DNA from: Planctomycetota bacterium
GTDB lineage: Bacteria; Planctomycetota; UBA1135; GCA-002686595
Direction: 5' to 3'
Length of the DNA stretch: 64,000 bases
NCBI GenBank assembly: GCA_016712565.1
Contig: JADJQU010000001.1
Location: 868,001-932,000 of the forward strand
Shown: piece after piece, positions 53,511 through 62,325 of the stretch
How positions within the stretch are numbered: position 1 is the first letter of the stretch
Layout: each line of letters begins with the position of its first letter
Notes under the pieces: model-generated
What the model saw: only the letters and a program-made list of their open reading frames with translations
Databases searched by the model: none
Told to the model about the DNA's origin: nothing
Translations under genes and position numbers: made by a program

Positions 53511-54683
53511 GTGAAGGTCCTGATGCTCAGCGGCGACCGCCTGACGCCCGCCGGCGGCCGGGGTCCCCTGTACGAGACCCAGCGCGGCTTCTCGCGCTGG
53601 TTCGAGCGCGTGGACATCCTGCTGCCCCGGCCCCTGGGCGTCGTCACCACGCGCCAGATCCTCGGCAACGTGCACCTGCACCCGGCCGAGGGCGGCCGCT
53701 TCACCCGCGCACGCTTCTGGCGCGCCCATGGGGAGCGCCTGCTCTTGGAGCACGGCCACGGGCTGATCGTCAGCCACGACTACGGGCTGTTCCAGACCGG
53801 GCGCGCGGCGGCCTGGCTCTCGCGCGCGACGGGCGTGCCGTACCTGTCGGAGATCCACGGCGTGCCCGGTTATCCCGTGGCCTCGGACCTGGGCGAGCGC
53901 CTGAAGCTCTCCGCCACCAAGTCCTACCTGCGTTGGGCCGCGGGGCGCGCGGCGGCCTTTCGCGTGGTCAACGCGGCGGAACTGCCGCCCTTCCTCGAGG
54001 CCCAGGGCGTGCCGGCCGGGAAGATCGTGGTCCTGCGGGCCCTCTACATCGACCTGGCCACGTTTCGCCCGGCGGAGCAGGCACCCGCGCGACGCCAGGA
54101 CCTGATCTACGCCGGCCGATTCGCGGCCAACAAGGGCCTGGAGCACGTGATCGAGGCCCTGGCCCTGTCCCGGGCGCGCGGAAAACCGCTCAGCGCGCGG
54201 TTCGTGGGCAAGGGCCCGCTGGAGAATTCCCTCAGGCGCCTCGCGGACTCGCGGGGCGTCGCCCGACAACTGACCTTCCAGGGTTGGACGGACTCCACCG
54301 CCGAGTTGGCGAAGGCCTACCGCGAGAGCGGAGTCGTGGTCTGCGCCTCGGGATGCGAGGGCGGGCCGCGCTCCACGGTGGAGGGCATGGCCTGCGGCCT
54401 GCCGGCCGTCAGCACGCCCGTGGGCATGATGAAGGAGCTGATCGTGGAAGGCCGCAACGGGAAGCTGTGCGGTTTCGACGCGCCGAGCCTCGCCGACGCG
54501 CTCTTCCAAGTGCTCGCGGACGAGCCGCGCCGGGCGCTCCTGGGACGCAACGCCCACCTCGACGCGCAGCAGTTCGAATACGAGCACACGATCCGCGCCT
54601 ACGCCGAGGGAGTTCATCGCTTGGCCGGCCAGGAGCTCCCTCCCGCACCGCACCCCTTCCCCGCCGAGCCCAGCGGCCGCTGA
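53511..54683 (+). CDS. Glycosyltransferase family 4 protein
   Basis: A 390-residue GT-B fold glycosyltransferase. The C-terminal half shows the nucleotide-sugar site: LIYAGRFAANKGLEHVIEAL, ARQLTFQGWTDSTAELAKAY and the EG.PRSTVEGMACGLPAVSTP motif, with the catalytic Glu in STVEG. The N-terminal half is more divergent and holds the acceptor site, so the acceptor cannot be inferred. GTG 53511. It is 21 bases before the BtuF-like gene on the same strand, although a functional link is not obvious. Confidence 0.92.
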   Translation: MKVLMLSGDRLTPAGGRGPLYETQRGFSRWFERVDILLPRPLGVVTTRQILGNVHLHPAEGGRFTRARFWRAHGERLLLEHGHGLIVSHDYGLFQTGRAAAWLSRATGVPYLSEIHGVPGYPVASDLGERLKLSATKSYLRWAAGRAAAFRVVNAAELPPFLEAQGVPAGKIVVLRALYIDLATFRPAEQAPARRQDLIYAGRFAANKGLEHVIEALALSRARGKPLSARFVGKGPLENSLRRLADSRGVARQLTFQGWTDSTAELAKAYRESGVVVCASGCEGGPRSTVEGMACGLPAVSTPVGMMKELIVEGRNGKLCGFDAPSLADALFQVLADEPRRALLGRNAHLDAQQFEYEHTIRAYAEGVHRLAGQELPPAPHPFPAEPSGR

Positions 54684-54704
54684 GGACCGCCGGCGACCCG
54701 CACC

Positions 54705-55460
54705 ATGCGCATCGTCTCCCTCTGTCCCAGCCTGACGGAACTGGTCTTCGATCTCGGCCGCGGCGCGGAACTGGTGGGCATCACCGAGTGGTGCGTGCAC
54801 CCGGCGGACCGCGTGGGCGCCGTGGAGAAGGTGGGCGGAACCAAGTCCCCCCAGCTGGCGCGCATCGTCGAGCTGGCCCCCGATCTGGTCCTGATGAACG
54901 AGGAGGAGAACCGGCGCGAGGACGCAGAGGCCCTGCGGACGGCGGGCCTCGCGATCCACGCCAGCCTGCCCCGGGACACCGCCGGCACCGCGGCCATGGT
55001 GCGCTCCATCGCGGGTGCGATCGACGCCTGCGCCGAGGGCGAGCGGATCGCCCGGGACATCGAGGAGCGCACGGCCCGCGTGGTCCTGGCCGCGCGCGAG
55101 AAACCCCGGGTGCGCTGGGCCTACCTGATCTGGCGCAAGCCCTGGATGAGCGTGAACCGGGACACCTTCGTCTCGGCGCTGCTCGATCAGGCGGGCGGCG
55201 TCAACGTGTTCGGCCTGCGCAGCGAACGCTATCCCGTCGTCGAAGCGAAGGAACTGGCCGCGGCTCGGCCGGAAATCGTGCTCCTGTGCAGCGAGCCCTT
55301 CCCGTTCCAGGAGCGCCACGCCGAGGAACTGGCCACGAGCACGGGCCTCGCGCGCGAGACCTTCGTCTTCGCCGACGGCGAACTGCTCTCCTGGCACGGC
55401 TCGCGCACGCCGCGCGGCATCGACTACGCGGCCGGGCTTCTGGATCGCGCTCGGGGCTAG
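54705..55460 (+). CDS. BtuF-like cobalamin/metal-binding protein without signal peptide
   Basis: A 251-residue protein with the periplasmic-binding-protein fold of BtuF and related metallophore receptors (RIVSLCPSLTELVFDLG, ITEWCVHPADRV, KSPQLARIVELAPDLVL, QAGGVNVFG). Unlike BtuF it has no signal peptide or lipobox; it begins directly with the first strand, so it is probably cytoplasmic. The ABC permease and ATPase genes are absent. It lies downstream of a B12-dependent mutase operon, and could bind or traffic cobalamin inside the cell, but this is inference. Convergent overlap with ispH (last four bases). Confidence 0.85.
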   Translation: MRIVSLCPSLTELVFDLGRGAELVGITEWCVHPADRVGAVEKVGGTKSPQLARIVELAPDLVLMNEEENRREDAEALRTAGLAIHASLPRDTAGTAAMVRSIAGAIDACAEGERIARDIEERTARVVLAAREKPRVRWAYLIWRKPWMSVNRDTFVSALLDQAGGVNVFGLRSERYPVVEAKELAAARPEIVLLCSEPFPFQERHAEELATSTGLARETFVFADGELLSWHGSRTPRGIDYAAGLLDRARG

Positions 55461-56380
55461 TCCGCCAGCTCGTCGGGCAGCTTGAACACGATCGCCTCGC
55501 GCTTGCCCGCCTGCTCCTCCACCGATCCGACGCCCAGCTCGCGCAGGCGATCCACCACGCGCTGCACCACGCCCTCGGGCGCCGAGGCCCCGGCGGTGAC
55601 GCCGATGCGCATGCCGGGATGGAACCAGGCGGGCTCGAGGTCCTGCTCGTCGTCGATCAGGTGGGCGGGCAGGCCCTTCCTTTCGCCCAGCTCCCGCAGC
55701 CGGTTCGAATTGGAGCTGTTCTTCGAACCCACCACGAGCAGCAGGTCGATGGCGCCGGTCATGTCGCGCACGGCGTCCTGGCGATTCTGCGTCGCGTAGC
55801 AGATGTCCTTGAGCGCGGGACCCCGAATCTCGGGGAAGCGCGCCGTCAAGGCCTCGATCACCTCACGCGTGTCGTCCACCGACAGCGTGGTCTGCGTCAC
55901 GTAGGCGAGCCGCGCGGGATCCTGGACCACCAGGGCCTGCACCTCGAGAACCGTCGAGAGCACGTGCACCGGCCCCTCGATGCGCCCGCGGGTGCCTTCC
56001 ACCTCGGGGTGGCCGGGGTGGCCCACCAGGATCACCTCCCGTCCGGAGAGTTCGTAGCGCTGGGCCTGGTCGTGGACCTTGGTCACCAGGGGACAGGTGG
56101 CGTCGATGACCTTGAGGCGCCGTTCGTTCCCGCGGCGCACCACCTCGGCGGCGACGCCGTGGGCGCTGAAGATCGTCACCGAGCCCTCGGGGATCTCGTC
56201 CAGGGAATCCACGAAGCGCACGCCGCGGCCGCGAAGGTCCTCGAGCACGTGCTTGTTGTGCACGATCTCGTGCAGCACGAACACGGGCGCCCCGTACTTC
56301 TGCAGCGCGCGCTCGACGATCTCGATGGCCCGGTCGACCCCGGCGCAGAAACCGCGCGGCTGGGCCAGCAGGACTTCCAT
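55457..56380 (-). CDS. ispH: 4-hydroxy-3-methylbut-2-enyl diphosphate reductase
   Basis: The last enzyme of the MEP isoprenoid pathway, a [4Fe-4S] protein making IPP and DMAPP. The 307-residue product has the three cluster cysteines at the E. coli positions: Cys12 (PRGFCAGV), Cys96 (DATCPLVTKVH) and Cys197 (ICYATQNRQ). Other hallmarks are VFVLHEIVHNKHV, SAHGV and VVGSKNSSNSNRL, with HPGHPEVEGT. ATG 56380 is chosen over an in-frame ATG at 56419 because it gives the exact family N-terminus. It follows the ferredoxin gene by 43 bases, and that ferredoxin may donate electrons to it. Confidence 0.97.
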   Translation of the reverse strand: MEVLLAQPRGFCAGVDRAIEIVERALQKYGAPVFVLHEIVHNKHVLEDLRGRGVRFVDSLDEIPEGSVTIFSAHGVAAEVVRRGNERRLKVIDATCPLVTKVHDQAQRYELSGREVILVGHPGHPEVEGTRGRIEGPVHVLSTVLEVQALVVQDPARLAYVTQTTLSVDDTREVIEALTARFPEIRGPALKDICYATQNRQDAVRDMTGAIDLLLVVGSKNSSNSNRLRELGERKGLPAHLIDDEQDLEPAWFHPGMRIGVTAGASAPEGVVQRVVDRLRELGVGSVEEQAGKREAIVFKLPDELAD

Positions 56381-56423
56381 GGAAGCTGCCTGGGGTTCTG
56401 AGGAGGCGGCGTGGGACACGGCG

Positions 56424-56843
56424 CTAGTGGGGGGCTTCCTTGGCGTAGTTGCGGTTCCAGCCCGGGATCAGCACCAGGACCGGCGTCGTTCCGTCGGGCA
56501 CGCATTGGCAGGCGAGGCGCGAGCGCGGCGTGAGCCCCGGCGCGTTGTCCAGTTGGTCCAACTCCGCGTCCGTGGGCTCGGGGCAGGACTCCAGGCCCGA
56601 CTTCACGACCACGTGGCAGGTGGAGCAGGCGCACACGCCGCCGCAGGCGTGGTCGATCTCGATGCCGTGGCCCAGGGCGATCTCCAGCAGCGAGCCCTTC
56701 AGGCCGTCGCGGGAGTAGGGCAGCTGCGACGGATCCACCTCGATGCTGCGGCCCGGGCCCTCGGGCGGCACGAACGTGACCGTGTAGGGCTGCGTCGGCA
56801 GCTTGGTCTTCGACTGAGGCAGAAAGGGATTGGTGCCACCCAT
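56424..56843 (-). CDS. [2Fe-2S] ferredoxin (adrenodoxin type)
   Basis: A 139-residue ferredoxin with the plant/adrenodoxin-type cluster motif: CGGVCACSTCHV supplies three ligands and CQCVPDG near residue 112 the fourth (C-x5-C-x2-C, then C). The first 20 residues are a short extension ahead of the beta-grasp fold. Such ferredoxins serve ISC cluster assembly or redox enzymes. The gene directly precedes ispH on the minus strand, and IspH needs a reductase/ferredoxin, so delivery of electrons to IspH is plausible. Confidence 0.92.
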   Translation of the reverse strand: MGGTNPFLPQSKTKLPTQPYTVTFVPPEGPGRSIEVDPSQLPYSRDGLKGSLLEIALGHGIEIDHACGGVCACSTCHVVVKSGLESCPEPTDAELDQLDNAPGLTPRSRLACQCVPDGTTPVLVLIPGWNRNYAKEAPH

Positions 56844-56932
56844 GGCGTCTTAGGGCGTTTTCGGGCGATCTCGGGCCCGCCGGCCGTTTCAGGCCCGGCG
56901 GCGGTCGATTCTAGTCCGAGTTGCGCCGCGGC

Positions 56933-58909
56933 TCACGGGCGGCGCCGTCGGGCCGGCGATGCGGAAGAGCGGGCGGCCGGGCCGGGGCCCGCGTCCTCCC
57001 CGGGGGCCTGGGTCGCCCCGCGGCCCTCGCGCTCCAGGCGCAGCCGCTCGCGGGTCGAGAGCGCCCGGCGCGGACGGCCGTCGGCATCGACCTGTGCGGC
57101 CGGTTGGGCCGGGGGTGCCGGGCGCTCCGCGCGCGCGGGCCGGGGCGCACGCTCCGGGAGACCGCCTTCGTCGCGGGTGCGTTCCCCCTGCAGGGGCGCG
57201 CGGGCCGCGCGCCCGCCGGAGCGCGGCGCGGGAGCTTCTTCCGGGCGAACGTTCCGCCTCTCGGCAGCGCGCCCCCCTGATGTCGCGGGCGCCGCGGGCT
57301 CGCCTGCGCGCGGACCGCGGGCCAGGGGAGCGTCTGCTTCCCGGGCCGGGAGGGCCTCGCGCCGCGGTGCGCGCGGCGCAGGAGCCTCGGGCATGCGGTC
57401 CCCGGGGCGCGCGGGGCGCTCAGGCCGCTCCGCAAAGGCCGGCCGCTCGGGCCGCGCCTCGCGCTCGGGACGTTCGACCCGAGGACGCTCCACTCCGGGG
57501 GCCGTCGCTCGGGCCGGGCGCTCGCCGCGGTCCCTGGACTCCCCGCGCGGGGCCACCGGCTCCGCCCTGGCATCCCGACGCGGCTCCGGCGGCGCCTCGC
57601 GCCGCGGCGGCGCGAATTCGCGCGGCCTCGAGCCCCCCGGGCCCGGCAGCGGCACCTCGGGGATCTCCCAGGGTGCGGCGGCCGTGATGTCGCGCCAGCG
57701 GCCGGCGTTCTCGGGCGAAACCAGCGTGATCGCGGCCCCGGAACGCCCCGCGCGGCCGGTGCGGCCGATGCGGTGGGTGTAGCTCGACACGTCGTGGGGG
57801 ACGGAGTAGTTGACCACGTGGGAGACGTGGGCCACGTCCAGGCCGCGGGCGGCCACGTCGGTGGCCACCAGGGCCTTGACCTCGCCGGTGCGGAAGGCGC
57901 CCATGACGCGGAAGCGCGAGGGCTGGTCGTAGCCGCCGTGCAGGGCCTTGATCGAGAAGGGCAGGCGCGAGAGGCGCCGCATCAGCGAATCCACCTCGGT
58001 GCGCCGGTCGCAGAACACCAGGAACACGTCCTCGGATGCGCTCTGCTCGATCATGCGGATCAGCGCCAGTGCGCGGTCCTCGCGATCGGCGCGCATGTAG
58101 ACCTGCTCGATCGTCTTGACCGTGGCCACGCCCGCGGCGGTGGCCACCTCGGCCGGGTCGCGCGTGGATTCGCGCGCCAGGGCCAGGAGCTCGGCGGGGA
58201 ACGTGGCGCTGAACAGCAGCGTCTGTCGCTCGTCGGGCGTGAATCCCAGGATCTTCTTCACGTCGTCGATGAAGCCGATCTCGAGCATCTCGTCGGCCTC
58301 GTCGAGCACCACGAACTCGGTCCAGGGGAACGACAGGAAGCGCTGTCCGTACAGGTCGAGCACGCGGCCCGGCGTGCCCACCACGATCTGCGCGCCCTTC
58401 TGCAGCGCCTGCACCTGCCCCTGCATCGGCTCGCCGCCGACCACCAGGGCCGTCTTCAGCCCCTTGGCGGCGCCGAGCACCTCCAGGGTGTTCGCCACCT
58501 GCTGCGCCAGCTCGCGCGTGGGGCACAGCACCAAGGCCAGCACCGAAGCGCGGGCCGGGTCGAGCTTGGCCACGATCGGCGCGCCGAAGGCCAGCGTCTT
58601 GCCCGTGCCCGTTTCGGCCTTGGCGATCACGTCGCGGCCCGCGAGCACCGGTCCGATCGCGAGGCGCTGAATCGGGGTCGGCACCTCGATGTTCATGGCG
58701 GCGATGGCGCCCTGAACCTCCGGTCCCAGTTCCCAGTGGGCGAAGTTCGGGATGTCCGGGGGCTCGGCGGTCGGATGCAGGGCCTGCACGGCTTGGGTGC
58801 GGCCGGGCTTGCCGGTGGAACCAGCGGAGGAGGGGCGGCGAGTCGAGCCGCGGGCGCCCGAAGCGCTGGCGGGACGGCGGGAACGAGAGGAAGTATGTCG
58901 GTCGGTCAC
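56933..58909 (-). CDS. DEAD-box RNA helicase with long disordered C-terminal tail
   Basis: A 658-residue helicase. The first 45 residues are basic and low-complexity; motif Q (VPTPIQ), I (AETGTGKT), Ia (PTRELAQQ), GGEPMQGQ, TPGRVLD, II (VLDEADEM), III (SAT), then FVFCDRR-like, VATDVAARGLDV and HRIGRTGRAGRSG are all present. The last about 240 residues form a tail made of Arg, Pro, Glu, Ala and Gly with repeated RPERPE-type elements. The tail probably binds RNA or drives condensation. Start is GTG 58909; no RBS is evident. The helicase core is intact, so function in RNA unwinding or ribosome biogenesis is likely. Confidence 0.93.
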   Translation of the reverse strand: MTDRHTSSRSRRPASASGARGSTRRPSSAGSTGKPGRTQAVQALHPTAEPPDIPNFAHWELGPEVQGAIAAMNIEVPTPIQRLAIGPVLAGRDVIAKAETGTGKTLAFGAPIVAKLDPARASVLALVLCPTRELAQQVANTLEVLGAAKGLKTALVVGGEPMQGQVQALQKGAQIVVGTPGRVLDLYGQRFLSFPWTEFVVLDEADEMLEIGFIDDVKKILGFTPDERQTLLFSATFPAELLALARESTRDPAEVATAAGVATVKTIEQVYMRADREDRALALIRMIEQSASEDVFLVFCDRRTEVDSLMRRLSRLPFSIKALHGGYDQPSRFRVMGAFRTGEVKALVATDVAARGLDVAHVSHVVNYSVPHDVSSYTHRIGRTGRAGRSGAAITLVSPENAGRWRDITAAAPWEIPEVPLPGPGGSRPREFAPPRREAPPEPRRDARAEPVAPRGESRDRGERPARATAPGVERPRVERPEREARPERPAFAERPERPARPGDRMPEAPAPRAPRREALPAREADAPLARGPRAGEPAAPATSGGRAAERRNVRPEEAPAPRSGGRAARAPLQGERTRDEGGLPERAPRPARAERPAPPAQPAAQVDADGRPRRALSTRERLRLEREGRGATQAPGEDAGPGPAARSSASPARRRRP

Positions 58910-59061
58910 TGGGGTGTCGGAAAGCCGCGGGCCGGCTCGGGGAAAACGGATCGTTTCGAATCGCACAGGATACGCCTCCAGAGGGGCCGGAGGGCCTCGG
59001 CCCGCTTTTTTCGGGTCCGAGCCCGCTCCCAGGCCCTTTCCGTGGACCGGGGCCGGCCGAC

Positions 59062-59067
59062 TACAAT
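59062..59067 (+). promoter_or_regulatory. Possible -10 box of corA
   Basis: TACAAT is a good match to the sigma-70 -10 hexamer in otherwise GC-rich DNA. It would put the corA transcription start near 59074, downstream of the only standard in-frame start codon (GTG 59042). No convincing -35 box is visible. Confidence 0.35.
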
Positions 59068-59110
59068 CCGCGGCCCGCACGGCGGAGGTCCGCGCCGCGG
59101 AGGTCCTCCC

Positions 59111-60253
59111 ATCGACACCCACGAACCTCGGCCCAAGCCCAAGCGGCGTCCCGACACCGGCCAGCGCCGCCGCAGCCGCCCGGGCAGCCCCCCGGGCGAA
59201 CTGCTCGTCGACCCGTCGGCGCCCAAGCCGCGGCTCAGGGCCTTCCGCTACGACGGGGAGAGCTGCGAGGAATTCGCCGCGGTGGACTACCACGATCTGC
59301 GCGGCCTGCGGCAGCCCGGCAAGGTGCTGTGGCTCGACATCGCCGGCCTGGGCGACGCGACGGTGATCAGCGCGGTGGGCGAGGTCTTCGGATTGCACCG
59401 TCTGTCCCTCGAGGACGTGCTCAGCGGCCTGCAGCGCTCCAAGGTGGAGTCCTACGGGAACGTGCTGTTCATCGTGGTGCGCATGCCCGAGCACAACGGG
59501 CAGTTGACCACGGACCAGCTCTCGCTGTTCCTCGGCGAAGACTTCGTCGTCAGCTTCCAATCGACGCCCGGCGACTGCCTCGACACGATCCGCGAACGAC
59601 TGCGCAAGGCCACAGGCCGATTGCGCGGCCAGGGTGCCGACCTCTTGGCCTACGCGTTGCTCGACGCGACCGTCGACAGTTATTTCCCGGTGCTGGAGCG
59701 CATCGGCGAACAGCTCGAGAACCTGGAGGACGAGGTGCTCCTGGCGCCCACCAACGCGTCGATTCCGCGGATCCACCAGGTGCGCCGCGACCTCTTGACC
59801 CTGCGCCGCGCCACCTGGCCCCAGCGCGAGGCCATCAGCGCCCTGATGCGCGCCGAAACGCCCCTGATCCGCGCCGAGACGCGCGTGTACTTGAACGACT
59901 GCTACGACCACACCGTGCAGGTGATGGACCTGCTGGAGAGCTACCGCGAGCTGGGATCGTCGCTGCTGGAAGTCTGGCTCTCCTCGGTGTCGAACCGCAT
60001 GAACGAGGTGATGAAGCTCCTGACGATCATCTCGACCATTTTCATCCCGCTGACGTTCATCGTCGGCCTGTACGGGATGAACTTCAAACACATGCCCGAG
60101 CTGGACTGGTGGTGGGCCTACCCGGCGGTGCTGCTGGCCATGGTGCTGATCGCGCTGGGCATGGTGCGCTGGTTCTCGCGCCGGGGCTGGTTCGACGCTT
60201 TGCATGCGATGAAACCCATCGTGCGCGCGGAACAGGACCCGCCGAAGCCATGA
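59111..60253 (+). CDS. corA: CorA-type Mg2+/Co2+ transporter
   Basis: A pentameric divalent-cation channel protein of about 380 residues. The two C-terminal membrane helices and the YGMNFKHMPE loop, the CorA selectivity filter (GMN), are present, along with the long stalk helix (DYSVMDLLESYRELGSSLLE-like region) and the N-terminal cytoplasmic domain. The start is uncertain: there is no ATG before the conserved domain. ATC 59111 is preceded by GGAGG seven bases away and gives IDTHEPRPKPKRR; GTG 59042 is the only standard option but would add 23 low-complexity residues and lies upstream of the possible promoter. An ATC start or a G-to-C sequence error is suggested. Stop overlaps xth (ATGA). Confidence 0.88.
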   Translation: MDTHEPRPKPKRRPDTGQRRRSRPGSPPGELLVDPSAPKPRLRAFRYDGESCEEFAAVDYHDLRGLRQPGKVLWLDIAGLGDATVISAVGEVFGLHRLSLEDVLSGLQRSKVESYGNVLFIVVRMPEHNGQLTTDQLSLFLGEDFVVSFQSTPGDCLDTIRERLRKATGRLRGQGADLLAYALLDATVDSYFPVLERIGEQLENLEDEVLLAPTNASIPRIHQVRRDLLTLRRATWPQREAISALMRAETPLIRAETRVYLNDCYDHTVQVMDLLESYRELGSSLLEVWLSSVSNRMNEVMKLLTIISTIFIPLTFIVGLYGMNFKHMPELDWWWAYPAVLLAMVLIALGMVRWFSRRGWFDALHAMKPIVRAEQDPPKP

Positions 60254-61017
60254 AGCTCGCCACCTGGAACGTGAATTCGATCCGCGCGCGGCTGGAGCGC
60301 GTGGTGGACTGGACCCTGAAGCAGGCTCCCGACGTGCTCTGCCTGCAGGAACTCAAGTGCCTGGACGAGCAGTTCCCGCGCGAGGTCTTCGAGGACCTGG
60401 GCTACCGCGTGGCCACCTACGGGCAGAAGACCTACAACGGCGTGGCGATCCTCTCCAAGCAGAACATCGAGGACGTGGTGCGCGGCTTCCCGGGCGAGGA
60501 CGAAAACGCCCAGCGCCGGGCCATCGGGGCCCAGATCGGCGACCTGCTCGTGCTCAACCTCTACGTGGTCAACGGCGAGAGCGTGGGGAGCGAGAAATAC
60601 GCCTACAAGATGCAGTGGATGCAGCGCTGCGCCGAGTTCATCCGCGAGCGCTACGACATGGGCGAGAAGGTCGTGGTGTGCGGCGACTTCAACGTGACCT
60701 TCGACGACCGCGACGTGCACGACCCCGCGGCCTGGCACGAGAAGGTCCTGTGCTCGACCCCCGAACGCCGGGCCCTGGCGGAGCTGATGGAGCCGGGCCT
60801 GATCGACGCCTTCCGCCACTTCCACGCCGAAGGCGGCCACTACACCTGGTGGGACTTCCGCACGCGCGGCTTCCAGCGCAACGACGGCCTGCGCATCGAC
60901 CACCTGCTGATGAGCAAGCCCGCCCTGGAGGCCTGCCAGGACGTCGTGATCGACAAGGCCGCCCGCGGCGGCGAAAAACCCAGCGACCACGCGCCGGTGA
61001 TCGCGGAGTTCGCGTGA
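60250..61017 (+). CDS. xth: Exodeoxyribonuclease III
   Basis: A 255-residue Mg2+-dependent exonuclease and AP endonuclease of base-excision repair. Family motifs: LATWNVNSIRARL, LCLQELKC with the metal Glu, VVCGDFNVTFDDRDVH, FRTRGFQRNDGLRIDHLL and the C-terminal SDHAPV with the catalytic His. It overlaps the corA stop by four bases and its own stop overlaps the start of the HAD phosphatase gene, so the three are made together. Full length with no oddities. Confidence 0.96.
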   Translation: MKLATWNVNSIRARLERVVDWTLKQAPDVLCLQELKCLDEQFPREVFEDLGYRVATYGQKTYNGVAILSKQNIEDVVRGFPGEDENAQRRAIGAQIGDLLVLNLYVVNGESVGSEKYAYKMQWMQRCAEFIRERYDMGEKVVVCGDFNVTFDDRDVHDPAAWHEKVLCSTPERRALAELMEPGLIDAFRHFHAEGGHYTWWDFRTRGFQRNDGLRIDHLLMSKPALEACQDVVIDKAARGGEKPSDHAPVIAEFA

Positions 61018-61670
61018 GGGGCCCCTGCGACGGACCCCGGGCCGTGCTCTTCGACCTCGACGGCACGTTGATCGACTCGATCCAACTGATCGAAGACTCC
61101 TACCGGCACACGCTCGCCGTGCACTTCGGTCGCGAGTTCGACCGCGAGGGCTTCCTGGCCGGCCTTGGGCGGCCCCTGCGCTGGCAGTTCTCCCAGTGGT
61201 CCCAGGACGAGGCCGAGATCCTGCGCATGATCCAGACCTACCGCGCCCACAACCTTGCGCACCACGACGCCATGGTGAAGCCCTTTGCGGGCGCGCTGGA
61301 GGCCGTGCGCGAGCTCAAGCGTTCCGGCGCCCGGCTCGGCGTGGTCACCAGCAAGCTGCGCGCGGGCGCGCACCGGGGACTCGCCTGCGCCGGATTCGAG
61401 GGGCTTTTCGAGGTGGTCGTCGGCGCCGACGACGTGCACGAGCCCAAGCCGGCGGCCGAGCCCGCGCTGCTGGCGCTGCGCCGACTGGGAGCCGACCCCG
61501 CGACCGCCTACATGGTCGGCGACTCGCCCCACGACATCCAATGCGGCAAGTCCGCGGGCACGCGCACCGCCGCGGTGGCCTGGGGGCCGTTTCCGCGCCA
61601 CTACTTCGCGGGCGTGACGCCGGATCTGTGGCTCGAGACTCCCGCGCAGCTGACCGGGCTGCTTGGATGA
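61014..61670 (+). CDS. HAD hydrolase, phosphoglycolate phosphatase-like
   Basis: A 218-residue HAD-family phosphatase with a helical cap. Motif I is LFDLDGTLIDS (nucleophile Asp), motif II is VVTSK, motif III the Lys in HEPKPAAEP and motif IV MVGDSPHDI. Arrangement and size fit Gph-like or pyrophosphatase PpaX-like enzymes, which remove phosphate from small metabolites (phosphoglycolate arises in DNA repair, which would suit its coupling to exonuclease III). GTG 61014 overlaps the xth stop (GTGA). Exact substrate unproven. Confidence 0.92.
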   Translation: MRGPCDGPRAVLFDLDGTLIDSIQLIEDSYRHTLAVHFGREFDREGFLAGLGRPLRWQFSQWSQDEAEILRMIQTYRAHNLAHHDAMVKPFAGALEAVRELKRSGARLGVVTSKLRAGAHRGLACAGFEGLFEVVVGADDVHEPKPAAEPALLALRRLGADPATAYMVGDSPHDIQCGKSAGTRTAAVAWGPFPRHYFAGVTPDLWLETPAQLTGLLG

Positions 61671-61757
61671 AACGGAGCGCCGAGGCGGGCGCGAATTCCC
61701 GGGAAGTCGGGAGCCGCCACAGCGTCCGTCCTGCTAGGCCCACGGGCGGGTCCCCCG

Positions 61758-62315
61758 ATGACGAATTCGATCGCTGACTCCGATCGCGAGCTGCTCGCTC
61801 GAGCGGCGGAACTCCAGCGCCCGCTGAGGCGCGCGGCGGCCGTGGCGCATGCCAACGGATTGGGACTCGTGATCTTCGGCGCGCTGACCCTCTGCGTGTC
61901 GGCGCTGGATCCGGACGTCCCGGGGCTGCTGCTGGGCGCCGTGGTGCTCTGGGCCGGACTCGCCGAACGCCGCGCTGCCCTGCGCCTGCTCGCGGCCGAG
62001 CGGCGTGCCCCGCGCGACCTGGCGCGCAACGAGCTGGTCCTGCTCGCCGCGATCGCGGTCTACGCCGTGGCGAGGCTGACGGTCCTGCGGCCCAGCGCCG
62101 AGGAGTGGCAGTCGACCCTCGAGGCCGTGATGACCACCGAGGAGGCGGCGGAACTGTGGGACTCCGCGGTCGACGCCGGCTTCGGAATGGTGCTCGTGGT
62201 GGCGCTCGCCTACCAGGGCAGCTTGGCGCGCTATTTCTGGCGCAGGCAGGCCGACCTGGAGCGGTTCCTGAACGCCGTCCCGGAGTGGGCCCGCGAGGTG
62301 CTGCGGGGCCTATAG
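61758..62315 (+). CDS. Small membrane protein of unknown function
   Basis: Not recognised. The 185-residue product has about three or four hydrophobic segments: VAHANGLGLVIFGALTLCVS, PGLLLGAVVLWAGLA, ELVLLAAIAVYAVARL and a fourth in FGMVLVVALAYQGSLA. The N- and C-terminal ends are charged and cytoplasmic in appearance. No catalytic motif is visible. It is a single gene 87 bases after the HAD phosphatase and directly before a truncated helicase fragment. Confidence 0.68.
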   Translation: MTNSIADSDRELLARAAELQRPLRRAAAVAHANGLGLVIFGALTLCVSALDPDVPGLLLGAVVLWAGLAERRAALRLLAAERRAPRDLARNELVLLAAIAVYAVARLTVLRPSAEEWQSTLEAVMTTEEAAELWDSAVDAGFGMVLVVALAYQGSLARYFWRRQADLERFLNAVPEWAREVLRGL

Positions 62316-62325
62316 GCCGGACTCG

